A stretch of 64,000 nt of DNA, taken from the NCBI RefSeq assembly GCF_902497625.1, contig NZ_CABVGX010000007.1, forward strand, positions 62,001-126,000, read 5' to 3'. Under the pieces are notes generated by a model. The model saw nothing but the letters and a program-made list of their open reading frames with translations. It had not been told where the DNA came from and ran no database searches. The stretch comes from Pseudomonas fluorescens (GTDB taxonomy: Bacteria > Pseudomonadota > Gammaproteobacteria > Pseudomonadales > Pseudomonadaceae). A program made the position numbers and the translations under genes. Shown one piece after another: positions 1-9,045 of the stretch (its first letter is position 1; each line of letters starts with the position of its first letter).

Positions 1-701
1 ATCCGCCGTGGCGGATGCAGGTCCAAGGCGCGCTGGCGTTCGGCATGCGGATCAGCAAACCCGTTCCAGTAATCAATATTCAGTTGAGTCTCGATGTACC
101 CCGGAGCAATGGCATTGACGCGAATGCCCTTGGAGGCATATTCAACCCCCAGCGCACGGGTCAGGCCCAGCAGGCCATGCTTGGCTACGGGGTATGGAAA
201 GCAGCCAGGGATGATGTGGGATGAATGGGTAGAGGCGATGTTGACGATGGCACCGCCACCCTGCTCGATCATCCGCGGCAGCACCGCCTTGCAGCCAAAC
301 CAGGCGCCGTCGAGGTCAATGGCGAAGCAACGGCGCCAGTCTTGCTCGGTCATTTCCAGTGGATCGCGGAACACGTTGACCCCGGCGCAATTGACCAGTA
401 CATCGATCCGGCCATGCCGATCGAGTGCAAGGTCAGCCATGGCGTGCAGTTCTTGCTGGCTGGAAACGTCAGTCTTGATCGCATGAACGTCGAAACCGCT
501 GTCACGCCAGCGCTGCGCGAGGCGCTCGACCTTCTCGCCCTGGATATCACTGATGATCAGTTTCGCTTGCTGATATACGCACGCCGCGACAATCGCCTCA
601 CCGATACCTTGAGCGGCGCCGGTGACCAGCACGACTTTATTGTTCAGGCGCACGCCCTGCGGCGGCTCGGGCACCGGCGGCAGCGTAAGACGCTCAGCCA
701 T
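1..701 (-). CDS. SDR family oxidoreductase, C-terminus cut by window edge
   Basis: NAD(P)-dependent short-chain dehydrogenase. About 233 residues are visible and the frame leaves the left edge without a stop. Visible motifs are the nucleotide-binding TGAAQGIG (residues 27-34), NCAG (104-107), the catalytic Ser region NIASTHSS (around 157) and the catalytic pair YPVAK (Y170, K174). The ATG at 701 follows a GGGGA Shine-Dalgarno-like run. It lies downstream of a GntR regulator and an SMP-30 lactonase, so by context it probably oxidises a sugar whose lactone the SMP-30 protein opens; the substrate cannot be read from sequence. A terminator and a separate promoter lie between it and the lactonase gene, so it need not be strictly co-transcribed. 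Confidence 0.88.
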   Translation of the reverse strand, partial: MAERLTLPPVPEPPQGVRLNNKVVLVTGAAQGIGEAIVAACVYQQAKLIISDIQGEKVERLAQRWRDSGFDVHAIKTDVSSQQELHAMADLALDRHGRIDVLVNCAGVNVFRDPLEMTEQDWRRCFAIDLDGAWFGCKAVLPRMIEQGGGAIVNIASTHSSHIIPGCFPYPVAKHGLLGLTRALGVEYASKGIRVNAIAPGYIETQLNIDYWNGFADPHAERQRALDLHPPRR

Positions 702-730
702 GACTGAGCGTCCCCGTTTGCAGGCACGAC

Positions 731-757
731 AAAAACCGGACATCTGTCAATGTCCGG
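731..757 (-). terminator. Rho-independent terminator after the SMP-30 gene
   Basis: Read on the minus strand, ccggacat and atgtccgg form an 8-bp stem with a 6-nt loop followed by five T. It sits between the SMP-30 gene and the SDR gene, so it should end or attenuate transcripts from the regulator/lactonase side. Confidence 0.6.
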
Positions 758-839
758 CCGCAAAGCTGTATGAAAAATCGCTGCATCACTTCACCTGTTT
801 TGTTTTTTTAAGTGTGAGTGCGTGTAACTGATGACGCCG

Positions 840-869
840 ACTATAAACCCGGCCGCCAAATAATCTCAA
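840..869 (-). promoter_or_regulatory. Putative sigma70 promoter for the SDR gene
   Basis: On the minus strand TTGAGA (864-869) and TATAGT (840-845) are separated by 18 bp. It lies inside the AT-rich gap between the SMP-30 and SDR genes, upstream of the terminator at 731-757, so a transcript from it would have to read through that hairpin. Prediction from consensus only. Confidence 0.4.
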
Positions 870-899
870 TATATAATTTTACATCCCATATTCCGGGAT

Positions 900-1775
900 T
901 TAGCCCGCAAATCGGTGACAGACTTTTCCTGCAACGTCGACACGGATAGCCAGCAACGCGCCGTCCAGTGGATGATCAAGCGGGCTGGCAGCACTGGTGA
1001 TATACAGGGTTTTCAGCTCGTCGCCGCCGAAAACGCAGCTGGTCGGGCGGCTCACGGGCAATTCGATCACTCGGTCGACAGCGCCATCCGGCGTCAGCCT
1101 GAGCAGACAACTGCCATCCCAGCGGGCATTCCAGATAAAACCCTCCGCATCCATCGCCGAACCGTCGGGCCCGCCACGCTCGTGCGGGCCGAACCAGACT
1201 TGCGCGGCGTCGAGACTGCCGTCGGCGTTAATGAAATGCCGGTAAAGCGTCTCGTCCATGCTGTCGGCGAAATGCAGCGCGGTGCCGTCCTCGCTCCAGA
1301 GCAGCGTGTTTGGAATGCCCAGCCCACGCAGTAGCGGTGTGACTCGACCATCATGATCGATGCGAAACAGGCCACCTGAACGTTGCACGACAGGCAAATC
1401 TTCGCGGTCCTTCCCGATGTTGTTCTGCATAGTGCCAAGCCACAGCCGGCCCTGTGCGTCGCAGCGCGCCTCGTTGCCGCGGTTGGCCGGATTGGGATCT
1501 GCTACGCAGAGCAGGGTCAGGCGCGGTTGCAGGCCCGGCGAGTCGAGATCAAGGCGGTAGACGCCACTGCTCAGTGTCACCAGCGCATCGCCGCTTTCGC
1601 AGGGGATGAACGCTGAGACATGCTCCGGCATCTGCCAGATTTGCACGTTGGCACCGGTCAGCCGCAGCGCCTGCTTGCCGGCGATATCGACCCAGTAGAG
1701 GGCTTGAGTCGGCACGTCCCAAAAGGGGCCCTCGCCAAGGTGCGCCCGGTGCTGGGTCACTGCTGTCCACTCCAT
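900..1775 (-). CDS. SMP-30/gluconolactonase/LRE family protein
   Basis: Calcium- or zinc-dependent six-bladed beta-propeller lactonase of 291 aa, usual family length, expected to hydrolyse an aldonolactone to the sugar acid in the cytoplasm. The family metal ligands appear to be present: E15 in GEGPFWD, N101 in NRGNEARCD, N156 in IPNT and D204 in GGPDGSAMD. It lies 33 bp downstream of the GntR regulator gene on the same strand and upstream of an SDR dehydrogenase, the usual set for oxidative sugar catabolism (sugar to lactone to acid). The exact sugar, for example arabinose or galactose, is not decided by the sequence. Confidence 0.88.
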   Translation of the reverse strand: MEWTAVTQHRAHLGEGPFWDVPTQALYWVDIAGKQALRLTGANVQIWQMPEHVSAFIPCESGDALVTLSSGVYRLDLDSPGLQPRLTLLCVADPNPANRGNEARCDAQGRLWLGTMQNNIGKDREDLPVVQRSGGLFRIDHDGRVTPLLRGLGIPNTLLWSEDGTALHFADSMDETLYRHFINADGSLDAAQVWFGPHERGGPDGSAMDAEGFIWNARWDGSCLLRLTPDGAVDRVIELPVSRPTSCVFGGDELKTLYITSAASPLDHPLDGALLAIRVDVAGKVCHRFAG

Positions 1776-1808
1776 GAAACCTCCTGCTGTGGTCTGGATT
1801 CCAGGCCG

Positions 1809-2531
1809 TTATCCGGCTTTTTTATCGGCCATGACTTTAGGGTAGTAACGCTTGATGGCCAGGTCCGCATTGTCGATCAGTGTCATGCAGGCCCACACAC
1901 CCCGCGCTGCATCCCGCGCAGCGACGGCGTCGGCGATGTCCTTGTGGATCGGCAGCGTGCGGCGCAGTTCATCCGGATCTGCTGCAGAGACTTCAAACGA
2001 CACCGCCAGCAATGCGCCCAAGGCCGGGACCATTTGTTCGATAAATTGATTGTGGCTGGCCGCGAGGATGCACTCGTGGAAAAACTGATCGGCGCGGTTG
2101 TAATCGGCGCCGCTTTCCACTGCTCGCTCCAGCGCGTTATACGCCTGGAGCACTGCTTGCACTTGCTCGAACGTTGCGCGCTCACAGGCCCAGCGCACGG
2201 CCATGGGCTCGATGGTGCGGCGCAGGTCGAGCAGATCGTCGACGAAATTTTCCGGCAAGCCGCTGCGCGACAGCCAGCCAACGACTTGCGGATCGAACAG
2301 GTTCCAGCGTCGGACCGGCAATACCCGGGTGCCGACTTTAGGCCCGACTTCGAGCAGGCCTTTGGCGACCAGGGTTTTGATAGCCTCGCGGATGACCGTT
2401 CGGCTGACCCCCAGCTGTTCGCCGAGAGCGGCTTCAACCTTGATGGTTTCACCGGGCTTCACGTGGCCTGCTGCAATCCAGCAACCCAGCCAATCGACCG
2501 TCGAGGCATGAAAACTGCTGGACATGGGCAC
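1809..2531 (-). CDS. FadR/GntR family transcriptional regulator
   Basis: DNA-binding regulator of 240 aa. The N-terminal winged helix (about residues 20-75) contains the typical LGVSRTVIREAIKTLVAKGLL stretch, and the C-terminal FCD effector domain (about 95-215) has the acidic and His residues expected of this class (for example FHECILAASHNQF). It is the first gene of the leftward cluster with the SMP-30 lactonase and SDR, so it most likely represses that sugar-catabolic set and itself, with a sugar acid or intermediate as inducer (inference). A pseudo-palindrome about 50 bp upstream of the start could be its operator. Confidence 0.88.
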   Translation of the reverse strand: MPMSSSFHASTVDWLGCWIAAGHVKPGETIKVEAALGEQLGVSRTVIREAIKTLVAKGLLEVGPKVGTRVLPVRRWNLFDPQVVGWLSRSGLPENFVDDLLDLRRTIEPMAVRWACERATFEQVQAVLQAYNALERAVESGADYNRADQFFHECILAASHNQFIEQMVPALGALLAVSFEVSAADPDELRRTLPIHKDIADAVAARDAARGVWACMTLIDNADLAIKRYYPKVMADKKAG

Positions 2532-2579
2532 CTCAAAGATAGAACGGCAAAAAGCCGCTCGTGAAGGGTGTCCACGCTA

Positions 2580-2592
2580 ATCATCATACGAT
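2580..2592. promoter_or_regulatory. Candidate GntR-type operator
   Basis: The 13-mer atcatcatacgat is an imperfect palindrome (outer ATC/GAT arms and inner positions match) with the size and style of FadR-subfamily GntR operators. It sits about 50 bp upstream of the GntR regulator start. A TTGACA hexamer read on the minus strand lies nearby (2597-2602) but no well-spaced -10 partner is obvious. Confidence 0.35.
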
Positions 2593-2634
2593 TGGGTGTC
2601 AATTGGATTTTTGGAAGGTTGCGCAGTATCAATG

Positions 2635-2723
2635 TGTGAGCGGGCTTGCTCGCGAAGGCGTTGTGGCAGCTTGATCAATGTCAGCTGATGTACCGCCTTC
2701 GCGAGCAAGCCCGCTCCCACAGG
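2635..2723. repeat. Inverted pair of REP palindromes
   Basis: Two copies of the Pseudomonas REP core (gagcgggcttgctcgcgaag at 2639-2658 and its inverse within 2693-2719) face each other across about 33 bp between the GntR and DUF1285 genes. This is the classic paired (BIME/REPIN-like) arrangement. Confidence 0.85.
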
Positions 2724-2730
2724 TTATGCG

Positions 2731-3291
2731 TTAAGGCTCAAGTCCGATCGGGAAAAATTCCCCGCCGCTCCATACGCCCAGCCAGCGTTGCCCGTCGATC
2801 TCACGGCTCACCGCGATTTCTACCAATTGGTAAAAAACGTTGCGATGGATGAGGGCTTCAAGATTGGTGCGGATATGCACATAAGGCGCTGGCTCCTGGG
2901 TGACCGGATCAGTCACCACGCGCATCGGATGTTCGGTGCCGGCTTCAGCGGTTTCGTCCACATTGGTGGTGAACCGCAGGACCTGTGACTCACCCTCGCC
3001 TTCCACTTCCACGGCAATCGCCACAAACGGCGCGTCGTCGACTTTGATGCCGACCTTCTCGACGGGGGTGATCAGGAAATAATCATCGCCGTCGCGGCGG
3101 ATGATCGTGGAGAACAATTTGACCATCGGCTTGCGCCCGATCGGCGTGCCCAGGTAATACCAGGTGCCATCGCGGGCGATGCGCATGTCGATGTCGCCGC
3201 AGAAATCGGGATTCCACAAGTGAACCGGCGGCAAGCCTTTGGTTTTGGGGATTTGCCCCAGCAGATCGTTGGCTTTTTGCTGATCACTCAT
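2731..3291 (-). CDS. DUF1285 domain-containing protein
   Basis: Protein of 186 aa of unknown function, recognised as DUF1285 by its overall pattern ([19 protein letters not shown] near the N-terminus, then [17 protein letters not shown]). No signal peptide or membrane segment, so cytoplasmic. The ATG at 3291 is chosen over the further upstream start at 3342 because a good Shine-Dalgarno (aaggag) lies 6 nt before it and the extra residues would run towards the upstream gene. The next gene upstream, a DUF4823 lipoprotein, ends 16 bp away on the same strand, so the two may be co-transcribed. Confidence 0.85.
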   Translation of the reverse strand: MSDQQKANDLLGQIPKTKGLPPVHLWNPDFCGDIDMRIARDGTWYYLGTPIGRKPMVKLFSTIIRRDGDDYFLITPVEKVGIKVDDAPFVAIAVEVEGEGESQVLRFTTNVDETAEAGTEHPMRVVTDPVTQEPAPYVHIRTNLEALIHRNVFYQLVEIAVSREIDGQRWLGVWSGGEFFPIGLEP

Positions 3292-3307
3292 GGCGAACTC
3301 CTTTGAT

Positions 3308-3913
3308 TTATCTATCGCTGATCCCCAGCAAACTGCGAGCATATTGCTCCAGCGGCGGGCCCATCAGGTCTTCAGGCTTTTCATCGTGGAACGTCAGTAA
3401 ACCGCCACGACTCTTGATGCGTGCAGTATCAATCAAATACTGTGTGCTGGTCTCGATCAACATGATTTGAATGACGCCGGTGTCGACACCGAGCCGGTCT
3501 ACGTATTCCTGATCCAGCCATTCATCGGTGTTGCCAATCCGGTCATCCGACTTGGCAAAGCGTGTGTAGAGCAAGTAATGGGCACCGAGGGCACGGGCTT
3601 CCCCCATGGCCTGGTCGAGACCTTCCGGGGCGCGAGCGCGGCGGATCATCGGGAAATATTCGATGAAGCCGTTGAATGCGGTTTCGGCGATAACATTGGG
3701 TCGCGGATACGGGCTGCCCGGTGGAGAGAACGCCCCTTGGGCGATGTAGATGAATGAATCCGGCTGAATACGCAAGTTGTTCACGCGACGGCTGTCACTG
3801 TGATCGAGCAGGCCCGCGTCGCTCATGTGATAGCGGGTCCCTTCGGCCATGTCGCTGACATTCATGCAGCCACCAAGCGTCAAAACGGCCAGCAGTAAAA
3901 CCAGGCTACGCAT
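3308..3913 (-). CDS. DUF4823 family lipoprotein
   Basis: Outer- or inner-membrane lipoprotein of 201 aa. The N-terminus [16 protein letters not shown] carries a hydrophobic signal and an LGGC lipobox, with Cys16 as the lipidated residue. The remainder matches the DUF4823 pattern known in Pseudomonas; its function is unknown. The ATG at 3913 has ggagg just upstream; the longer frame to 4030 would begin within the upstream REP pair and is rejected. A possible two-gene unit with the DUF1285 gene downstream. Confidence 0.82.
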   Translation of the reverse strand: MRSLVLLLAVLTLGGCMNVSDMAEGTRYHMSDAGLLDHSDSRRVNNLRIQPDSFIYIAQGAFSPPGSPYPRPNVIAETAFNGFIEYFPMIRRARAPEGLDQAMGEARALGAHYLLYTRFAKSDDRIGNTDEWLDQEYVDRLGVDTGVIQIMLIETSTQYLIDTARIKSRGGLLTFHDEKPEDLMGPPLEQYARSLLGISDR

Positions 3914-4006
3914 CCTACCCTCCAGAGGCCGGTGACGGAAAACCGGCGATTGGCCATTGGATGCAGCTTCCGCGCCATCTCGGAAACATCTGCGCGTCGT
4001 AGCGCG

Positions 4007-4074
4007 CATCGCGAGCAGGCTCGCTCCCACAGTTCGGCCTGCGCAAAACAGTAGGAACGAGCCTGCTCGCGATG
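4007..4074. repeat. Inverted pair of REP palindromes
   Basis: catcgcgagcaggctcgctc (from 4007) and the inverse gagcctgctcgcgatg (ending 4074) face each other across about 18 bp between moaA and the lipoprotein gene. The second copy has one altered base (aacgag for agcgag). Same REP family as the other pairs in the window. Confidence 0.85.
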
Positions 4075-4082
4075 AAAGGTTA

Positions 4083-5051
4083 TCAGCCGCCGATAATCTT
4101 CATGATGGTCGCACCGCCCGAGAACGCTACTTCCTGCTTGTCGCCCAAGGCTTTCACCAACAGACGTTGCAGAGCCGGCAGGGCCTGGTGACGCGGTTTG
4201 TCGAGCAGATCGCCGACATAATGACGATTGCTTGAGGACAGGCAACCATGCAGCCAACCGGTCGACGACAGCCGCAGCCGCGAGCAGGTCCGGCAGAACG
4301 GCACGCTTTCATTGGCTATCACGCCGAAGTAGCCCTGCCCCGGAATCTCGTAGCGCACCGCCGTCGCGTCGACCGGTGCATCGGCTTGCAGGTACTCGTG
4401 ATGATCGCCAATCAGGCTCAGCAACTGCTGCAGGCTGACAAACTGCTGCAGGAATGCATTGGAGTCACTGGCGAGATGGCCCATGCGCATCAGCTCAATG
4501 AAGCGCAACTCGTAGCCACGCTCCAGGCAATAATCGAGCAAAGGCATCACCTGATCCAGGTTCTGCCCACGCAGCGGCACCATGTTGACCTTGATTTTCA
4601 GCCCTGCTGCTTTCGCCTGATCCATCCCGTCGAGCACCGTGGCCAGATCGCCGCCGCGGGCAATGCTGCGAAATGCTGCGGCATCCAGGGTATCGAGCGA
4701 GACGTTGATGCGCCGAATCCCGGCGTCCACCAGTAATGGCAGCTTCTTGGCGAGCAATTGCCCGTTGGTGGTCAGACTGATGTCTTCCAGGCCCATCTTG
4801 CCGACCGCTGTCATAAACGCTTCGAGTTTGGGGCTCACCAGCGGCTCGCCGCCGGTAATGCGCAACCGTTCGATGCCAGCGGCCTCGATCAGGTACGCCA
4901 CGCCGCGAGCCATTGCCTCGGCTGACAGTTCATCCTGCGCAGCGACCAACCGCTTGCCATTAGGCACGCAATAGGTACACGCGTAGTTGCAGGCTGAAGT
5001 CAGACTGATTCGCAGATTGCGAAAACGCCTGCCTTGACGGTCAACGATCAT
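4083..5051 (-). CDS. moaA: GTP 3',8-cyclase MoaA
   Basis: Radical SAM enzyme for the first step of molybdenum-cofactor synthesis, turning GTP into 3',8-cyclo-GTP together with MoaC. The 322-aa product has the SAM cluster CNYACTYC (C21, C25, C28), the second 4Fe-4S cluster ligands C253, C256 and C270, and the C-terminal GG (ends IMKIIGG) needed for activity in this family. The start at 5051 (MIVDRQGRRF) is preferred over 5096: it has cggagtg upstream and gives the normal family length. No other moa gene is adjacent, so it may be one of two MoaA copies in the genome. A molybdo-hydroxylase operon that would need the cofactor lies 20 kb away. Confidence 0.93.
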   Translation of the reverse strand: MIVDRQGRRFRNLRISLTSACNYACTYCVPNGKRLVAAQDELSAEAMARGVAYLIEAAGIERLRITGGEPLVSPKLEAFMTAVGKMGLEDISLTTNGQLLAKKLPLLVDAGIRRINVSLDTLDAAAFRSIARGGDLATVLDGMDQAKAAGLKIKVNMVPLRGQNLDQVMPLLDYCLERGYELRFIELMRMGHLASDSNAFLQQFVSLQQLLSLIGDHHEYLQADAPVDATAVRYEIPGQGYFGVIANESVPFCRTCSRLRLSSTGWLHGCLSSSNRHYVGDLLDKPRHQALPALQRLLVKALGDKQEVAFSGGATIMKIIGG

Positions 5052-5143
5052 GATCACTCCGGCAAAAGGAAATCGAACGGTTAAAACTTGACTCACAAAT
5101 CAAGTTTTAGCAAGTCCTATGCCTGAGTATATTCCTGCGGTAC

Positions 5144-5190
5144 TGCGCCATGCAGGAAATCATGGCGCAATAAACCAACTGAATGGTTTA
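5144..5190. repeat. Two consecutive stem-loops downstream of the TetR gene
   Basis: tgcgccatg/catggcgca (9-bp arms, 5144-5152 and 5161-5169) and taaacca/tggttta (7-bp arms, 5171-5177 and 5184-5190, overlapping the TetR stop codon) lie between the convergent-side end of the TetR gene and moaA upstream DNA. No T-run follows, so they are not canonical terminators; they could stabilise the 3' end. Confidence 0.45.
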
Positions 5191-5826
5191 GCTGCTCGGG
5201 GTATCGGTATCGCGCTTGCGCTTGTTGCCCATACGCACACCGATGTCCATCAGAAACTGGAAAAATCCTTCCTGGTCTTCGAGCACGTTGCTCCAGAATG
5301 GCGAGTGATACAGCGCGACAGCGCCGTGCACCAACGCCCATGACGCGCAGTAGTGGAAATACGGCGGCACGTCCTCGAGCTTGCCTTCGCTGATTCGGCC
5401 TTTGATCAGCAGAGTCAGGCGTTCAAAGTTGGAGGCGCGGATTTTGTGCAGCTCCTCGATCATCTCCGGCACTTGATTACCCTTGACCACCTTTTCTTCA
5501 AGGCGATCAAACAAGCGGTAGCGCTGTGGATCACGCATGCGGAATTCGAAATAGGCCCGGGACAAGGCTTCCTTGTCCTTGTCGACGTCAGCCGAGTGCA
5601 ACAGCTCATTCAGATCGCGCTCGTAGTCGAGCATCAGGCGCAGATAAATTTCGGCCTTGGATTTGAAGTGCTTGTAGATCGTGCCTTTGCCGATACCGAC
5701 GGCATCAGCAATCATCTCGACGGTGACACTGTCTTCACCTTGATCGAGGAACAGCTTGAGCGCGGTATCGAGAATTTCCTGCTCGCGGCGGCGAAACTCA
5801 CGGACCTTACGAGGTTCTTTATGCAT
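5188..5826 (-). CDS. TetR/AcrR family transcriptional regulator
   Basis: Repressor-type regulator of 212 aa. The N-terminal helix-turn-helix (about residues 15-60) reads VEMIADAVGIGKGTIYKHFKSK, a textbook TetR recognition helix. The C-terminal half is an all-helical ligand domain with no recognisable ligand signature. In the P. aeruginosa chromosome a TetR regulator occupies the same place beside rgsA and tatD (from memory), so this looks like a conserved locus. Target genes cannot be inferred. The start at 5826 has only a weak Shine-Dalgarno. Confidence 0.88.
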   Translation of the reverse strand: MHKEPRKVREFRRREQEILDTALKLFLDQGEDSVTVEMIADAVGIGKGTIYKHFKSKAEIYLRLMLDYERDLNELLHSADVDKDKEALSRAYFEFRMRDPQRYRLFDRLEEKVVKGNQVPEMIEELHKIRASNFERLTLLIKGRISEGKLEDVPPYFHYCASWALVHGAVALYHSPFWSNVLEDQEGFFQFLMDIGVRMGNKRKRDTDTPSS

Positions 5827-6001
5827 AAGAAAAGGTCTGATCGGGTCAAAATTCGAAGCCGCGTATTATGCCTAACTTGCGCCAAAATGCACGGATCATC
5901 CGTCCATATATGCGTTTCCTGAGCATTTCCGGCAACTTCGCGGGCGGATGAGAACAGTTCCGAAGAGCAGGTATTCCAAAATTGTTTAAAAAGCAGACCG
6001 G

Positions 6002-6008
6002 CTAAACT
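6002..6008 (+). promoter_or_regulatory. RpoS-like extended -10 of the RgsA locus
   Basis: ctaaact preceded by g (gctaaact) resembles the sigma-S -10 consensus CTAYACT and would place transcription start near 6014. No good -35 hexamer is seen, which suits RpoS. Known RgsA is RpoS-dependent; the site assignment here is inference. Confidence 0.45.
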
Positions 6009-6013
6009 GGACT

Positions 6014-6159
6014 GGGCGCAATACTGATCAATACTTCAAATGTCGGCGGGGCATCTCCCCCAAGTGCCGCGACGATATTGGTACCAACGGACCGCGTGCC
6101 ATTGTTTTACTCCTAATGGTCTTAACCCGGATTCACCCCCCAGAACCCGGGTTTTTTTT
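6014..6159 (+). ncRNA. rgsA: Small regulatory RNA RgsA (P16)
   Basis: Non-coding gap of about 390 bp between the TetR gene and tatD. It holds an RpoS-like -10 at 6002-6008 and ends in a strong intrinsic terminator (6124-6159), defining a transcript of about 145 nt with no credible ORF. In Pseudomonas the GacA/RpoS-controlled, stress-related sRNA RgsA is encoded at exactly this position beside tatD (established knowledge, recalled from memory). Identification rests on synteny, promoter and terminator; I could not align it to the known RNA. The start is an estimate. RgsA contributes to oxidative-stress resistance and acts by base pairing with Hfq. Confidence 0.72.
6124..6159 (+). terminator. 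Intrinsic terminator of RgsA
   Basis: aacccgg (6124-6130) pairs with ccgggtt (6147-6153), followed by an unbroken run of T. Strong on the plus strand. Confidence 0.85.
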
Positions 6160-6184
6160 GCCTGCGATTCAAAGACCAAACCCA

Positions 6185-6209
6185 GTAGGAGCTGCCGAAG
6201 GCTGCGATC
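6185..6209. repeat. Single REP-like element of a second type
   Basis: The sequence gtaggagctgccgaaggctg and following bases are typical of another abundant Pseudomonas REP group. It lies just downstream of tatD, without an inverted partner nearby. Confidence 0.6.
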
Positions 6210-6218
6210 TCTTTAGCG

Positions 6219-7010
6219 TTACTGCGCCGACCGGACATGCGCCAGCGGAAACAGCCGCTTGAAGTTCTCAGTGGTCTGCTCGGCAAATCGCTCGAAGGAC
6301 TCACCCCGCAGCATCGCCAGGAACTCTGCCACTTCGCGCACATATTGCGGAAGATTCGGCTTGCCGCGGTGGGGAATCGGCGCGAGATACGGCGAGTCGG
6401 TTTCAACCAGCAAGCGATCGGCAGGCACCTTGCTCGCCACATTGCGCAAAGCATCCGCATTGCGAAAAGTGACAATTCCCGACAAAGAAATGTAATAACC
6501 CATGTCCAGCGCCGCCCTGGCCATGTCCCAGTCTTCAGTGAAGCAATGCAGCACGCCGGCCTGCGGCAATGCCGCCTCACGCAGCAGAGCGAGGGTGTCC
6601 GCCCGCGCTCCGCGTGTGTGGATGATCACCGGCTTGCCGGTTTGCTGCGCCGCTTGCAGGTGCAGGCGAAACGATTGCTGCTGCAATTCTGCCGCTTCGG
6701 GCTCGTAGTGGTAATCGAGGCCGGTTTCACCAATGGCTACCACTCGGGGATGATCGAGCTCCCGCAGCAGCCAGTCCAGCGCTGGCGCAGCACCGGGTTG
6801 GACATCCAGCGGATGCACACCAACGGAGCAGTCGACATCGTCATAACGCTCGGCCAGCGCTTTGACGTCGGCCGCATTGTCGACACTGACGCCAATACAC
6901 AAAAAGTGCCCTACACCCTGTGCCCGGGCAGCATCAAGTGCGGCATCCAGCGAACCATCATGGGCGGCGAGGTCGAGGCGATCGAGGTGACAGTGGGAAT
7001 CTACAAGCAT
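6219..7010 (-). CDS. tatD: TatD family metal-dependent hydrolase/DNase
   Basis: TIM-barrel metallohydrolase of 263 aa. The metal ligands HCH in DSHCHLD (H6, H8), the Glu in GETGLDYHYEPE, the His in IIHTRGA and the Asp in ETDSPYLAP are all present. TatD proteins are 3'-5' exonucleases acting in DNA repair or quality control; despite the name they are not part of Tat export. It is the last gene of the fabF-pabC-mltG-tmk-holB-pilZ-tatD run, 14 bp after pilZ, and in many bacteria (ycfH type) follows holB. Confidence 0.92.
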   Translation of the reverse strand: MLVDSHCHLDRLDLAAHDGSLDAALDAARAQGVGHFLCIGVSVDNAADVKALAERYDDVDCSVGVHPLDVQPGAAPALDWLLRELDHPRVVAIGETGLDYHYEPEAAELQQQSFRLHLQAAQQTGKPVIIHTRGARADTLALLREAALPQAGVLHCFTEDWDMARAALDMGYYISLSGIVTFRNADALRNVASKVPADRLLVETDSPYLAPIPHRGKPNLPQYVREVAEFLAMLRGESFERFAEQTTENFKRLFPLAHVRSAQ

Positions 7011-7024
7011 GAGAACACGGCAAC

Positions 7025-7381
7025 TTACATCGTATGAGTGGGACGGTCGGAGTTCAGCGCCCCGGCCAGATGGGTTTCAATGCGACTGCGCGCGGTGTTA
7101 TCGCCGTCGTTGAACTGCACGCCAACGCCGGCGGCACGGTTACCCTGCGCGCCTTTGGGAGTGATCCAGGTAACCTTGCCCGCCACAGGAATCTTGTCTG
7201 CCTCGTCCATCAGGTTCAGCAACATGAATACCTCATCGCCCAACTTGTAACTTTTGTTGGTCGGGATAAACAGGCCACCATTCTTGATGAACGGCATGTA
7301 GGCTGCGAAAAGCACGGACTTGTCCTTGATGGTCAGGGACAGAATGCCATTACGCGGCCCCTGGTTGACGGCTTCATTCAT
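7025..7381 (-). CDS. pilZ: Type IV pilus assembly protein PilZ
   Basis: 118-aa single-domain PilZ protein needed for type IV pilus biogenesis, where it acts with FimX and PilB in the cytoplasm. It aligns to the Pseudomonas PilZ pattern (GILSLTIKDKSVLFAAYMPF at the N-terminus), and its place between holB and tatD is the conserved one. Neither the RxxxR nor the D/NxSxxG motif that binds c-di-GMP in other PilZ domains is present, as in the founding P. aeruginosa protein, so it is expected to work by protein contact, not by binding the nucleotide. Confidence 0.93.
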   Translation of the reverse strand: MNEAVNQGPRNGILSLTIKDKSVLFAAYMPFIKNGGLFIPTNKSYKLGDEVFMLLNLMDEADKIPVAGKVTWITPKGAQGNRAAGVGVQFNDGDNTARSRIETHLAGALNSDRPTHTM

Positions 7382-7414
7382 GCGGACCTCCCGAGGCGGA
7401 TACTCAAAGTCTAC

Positions 7415-9035
<1,621 letters not shown>

Positions 9036-9045
9036 TTAATCAGAT

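Noticed and set aside
1620..2564. A 314-codon plus-strand frame opposite the GntR regulator
   Set aside because: GntR and FCD features are clear on the minus strand; the plus frame has no motif.
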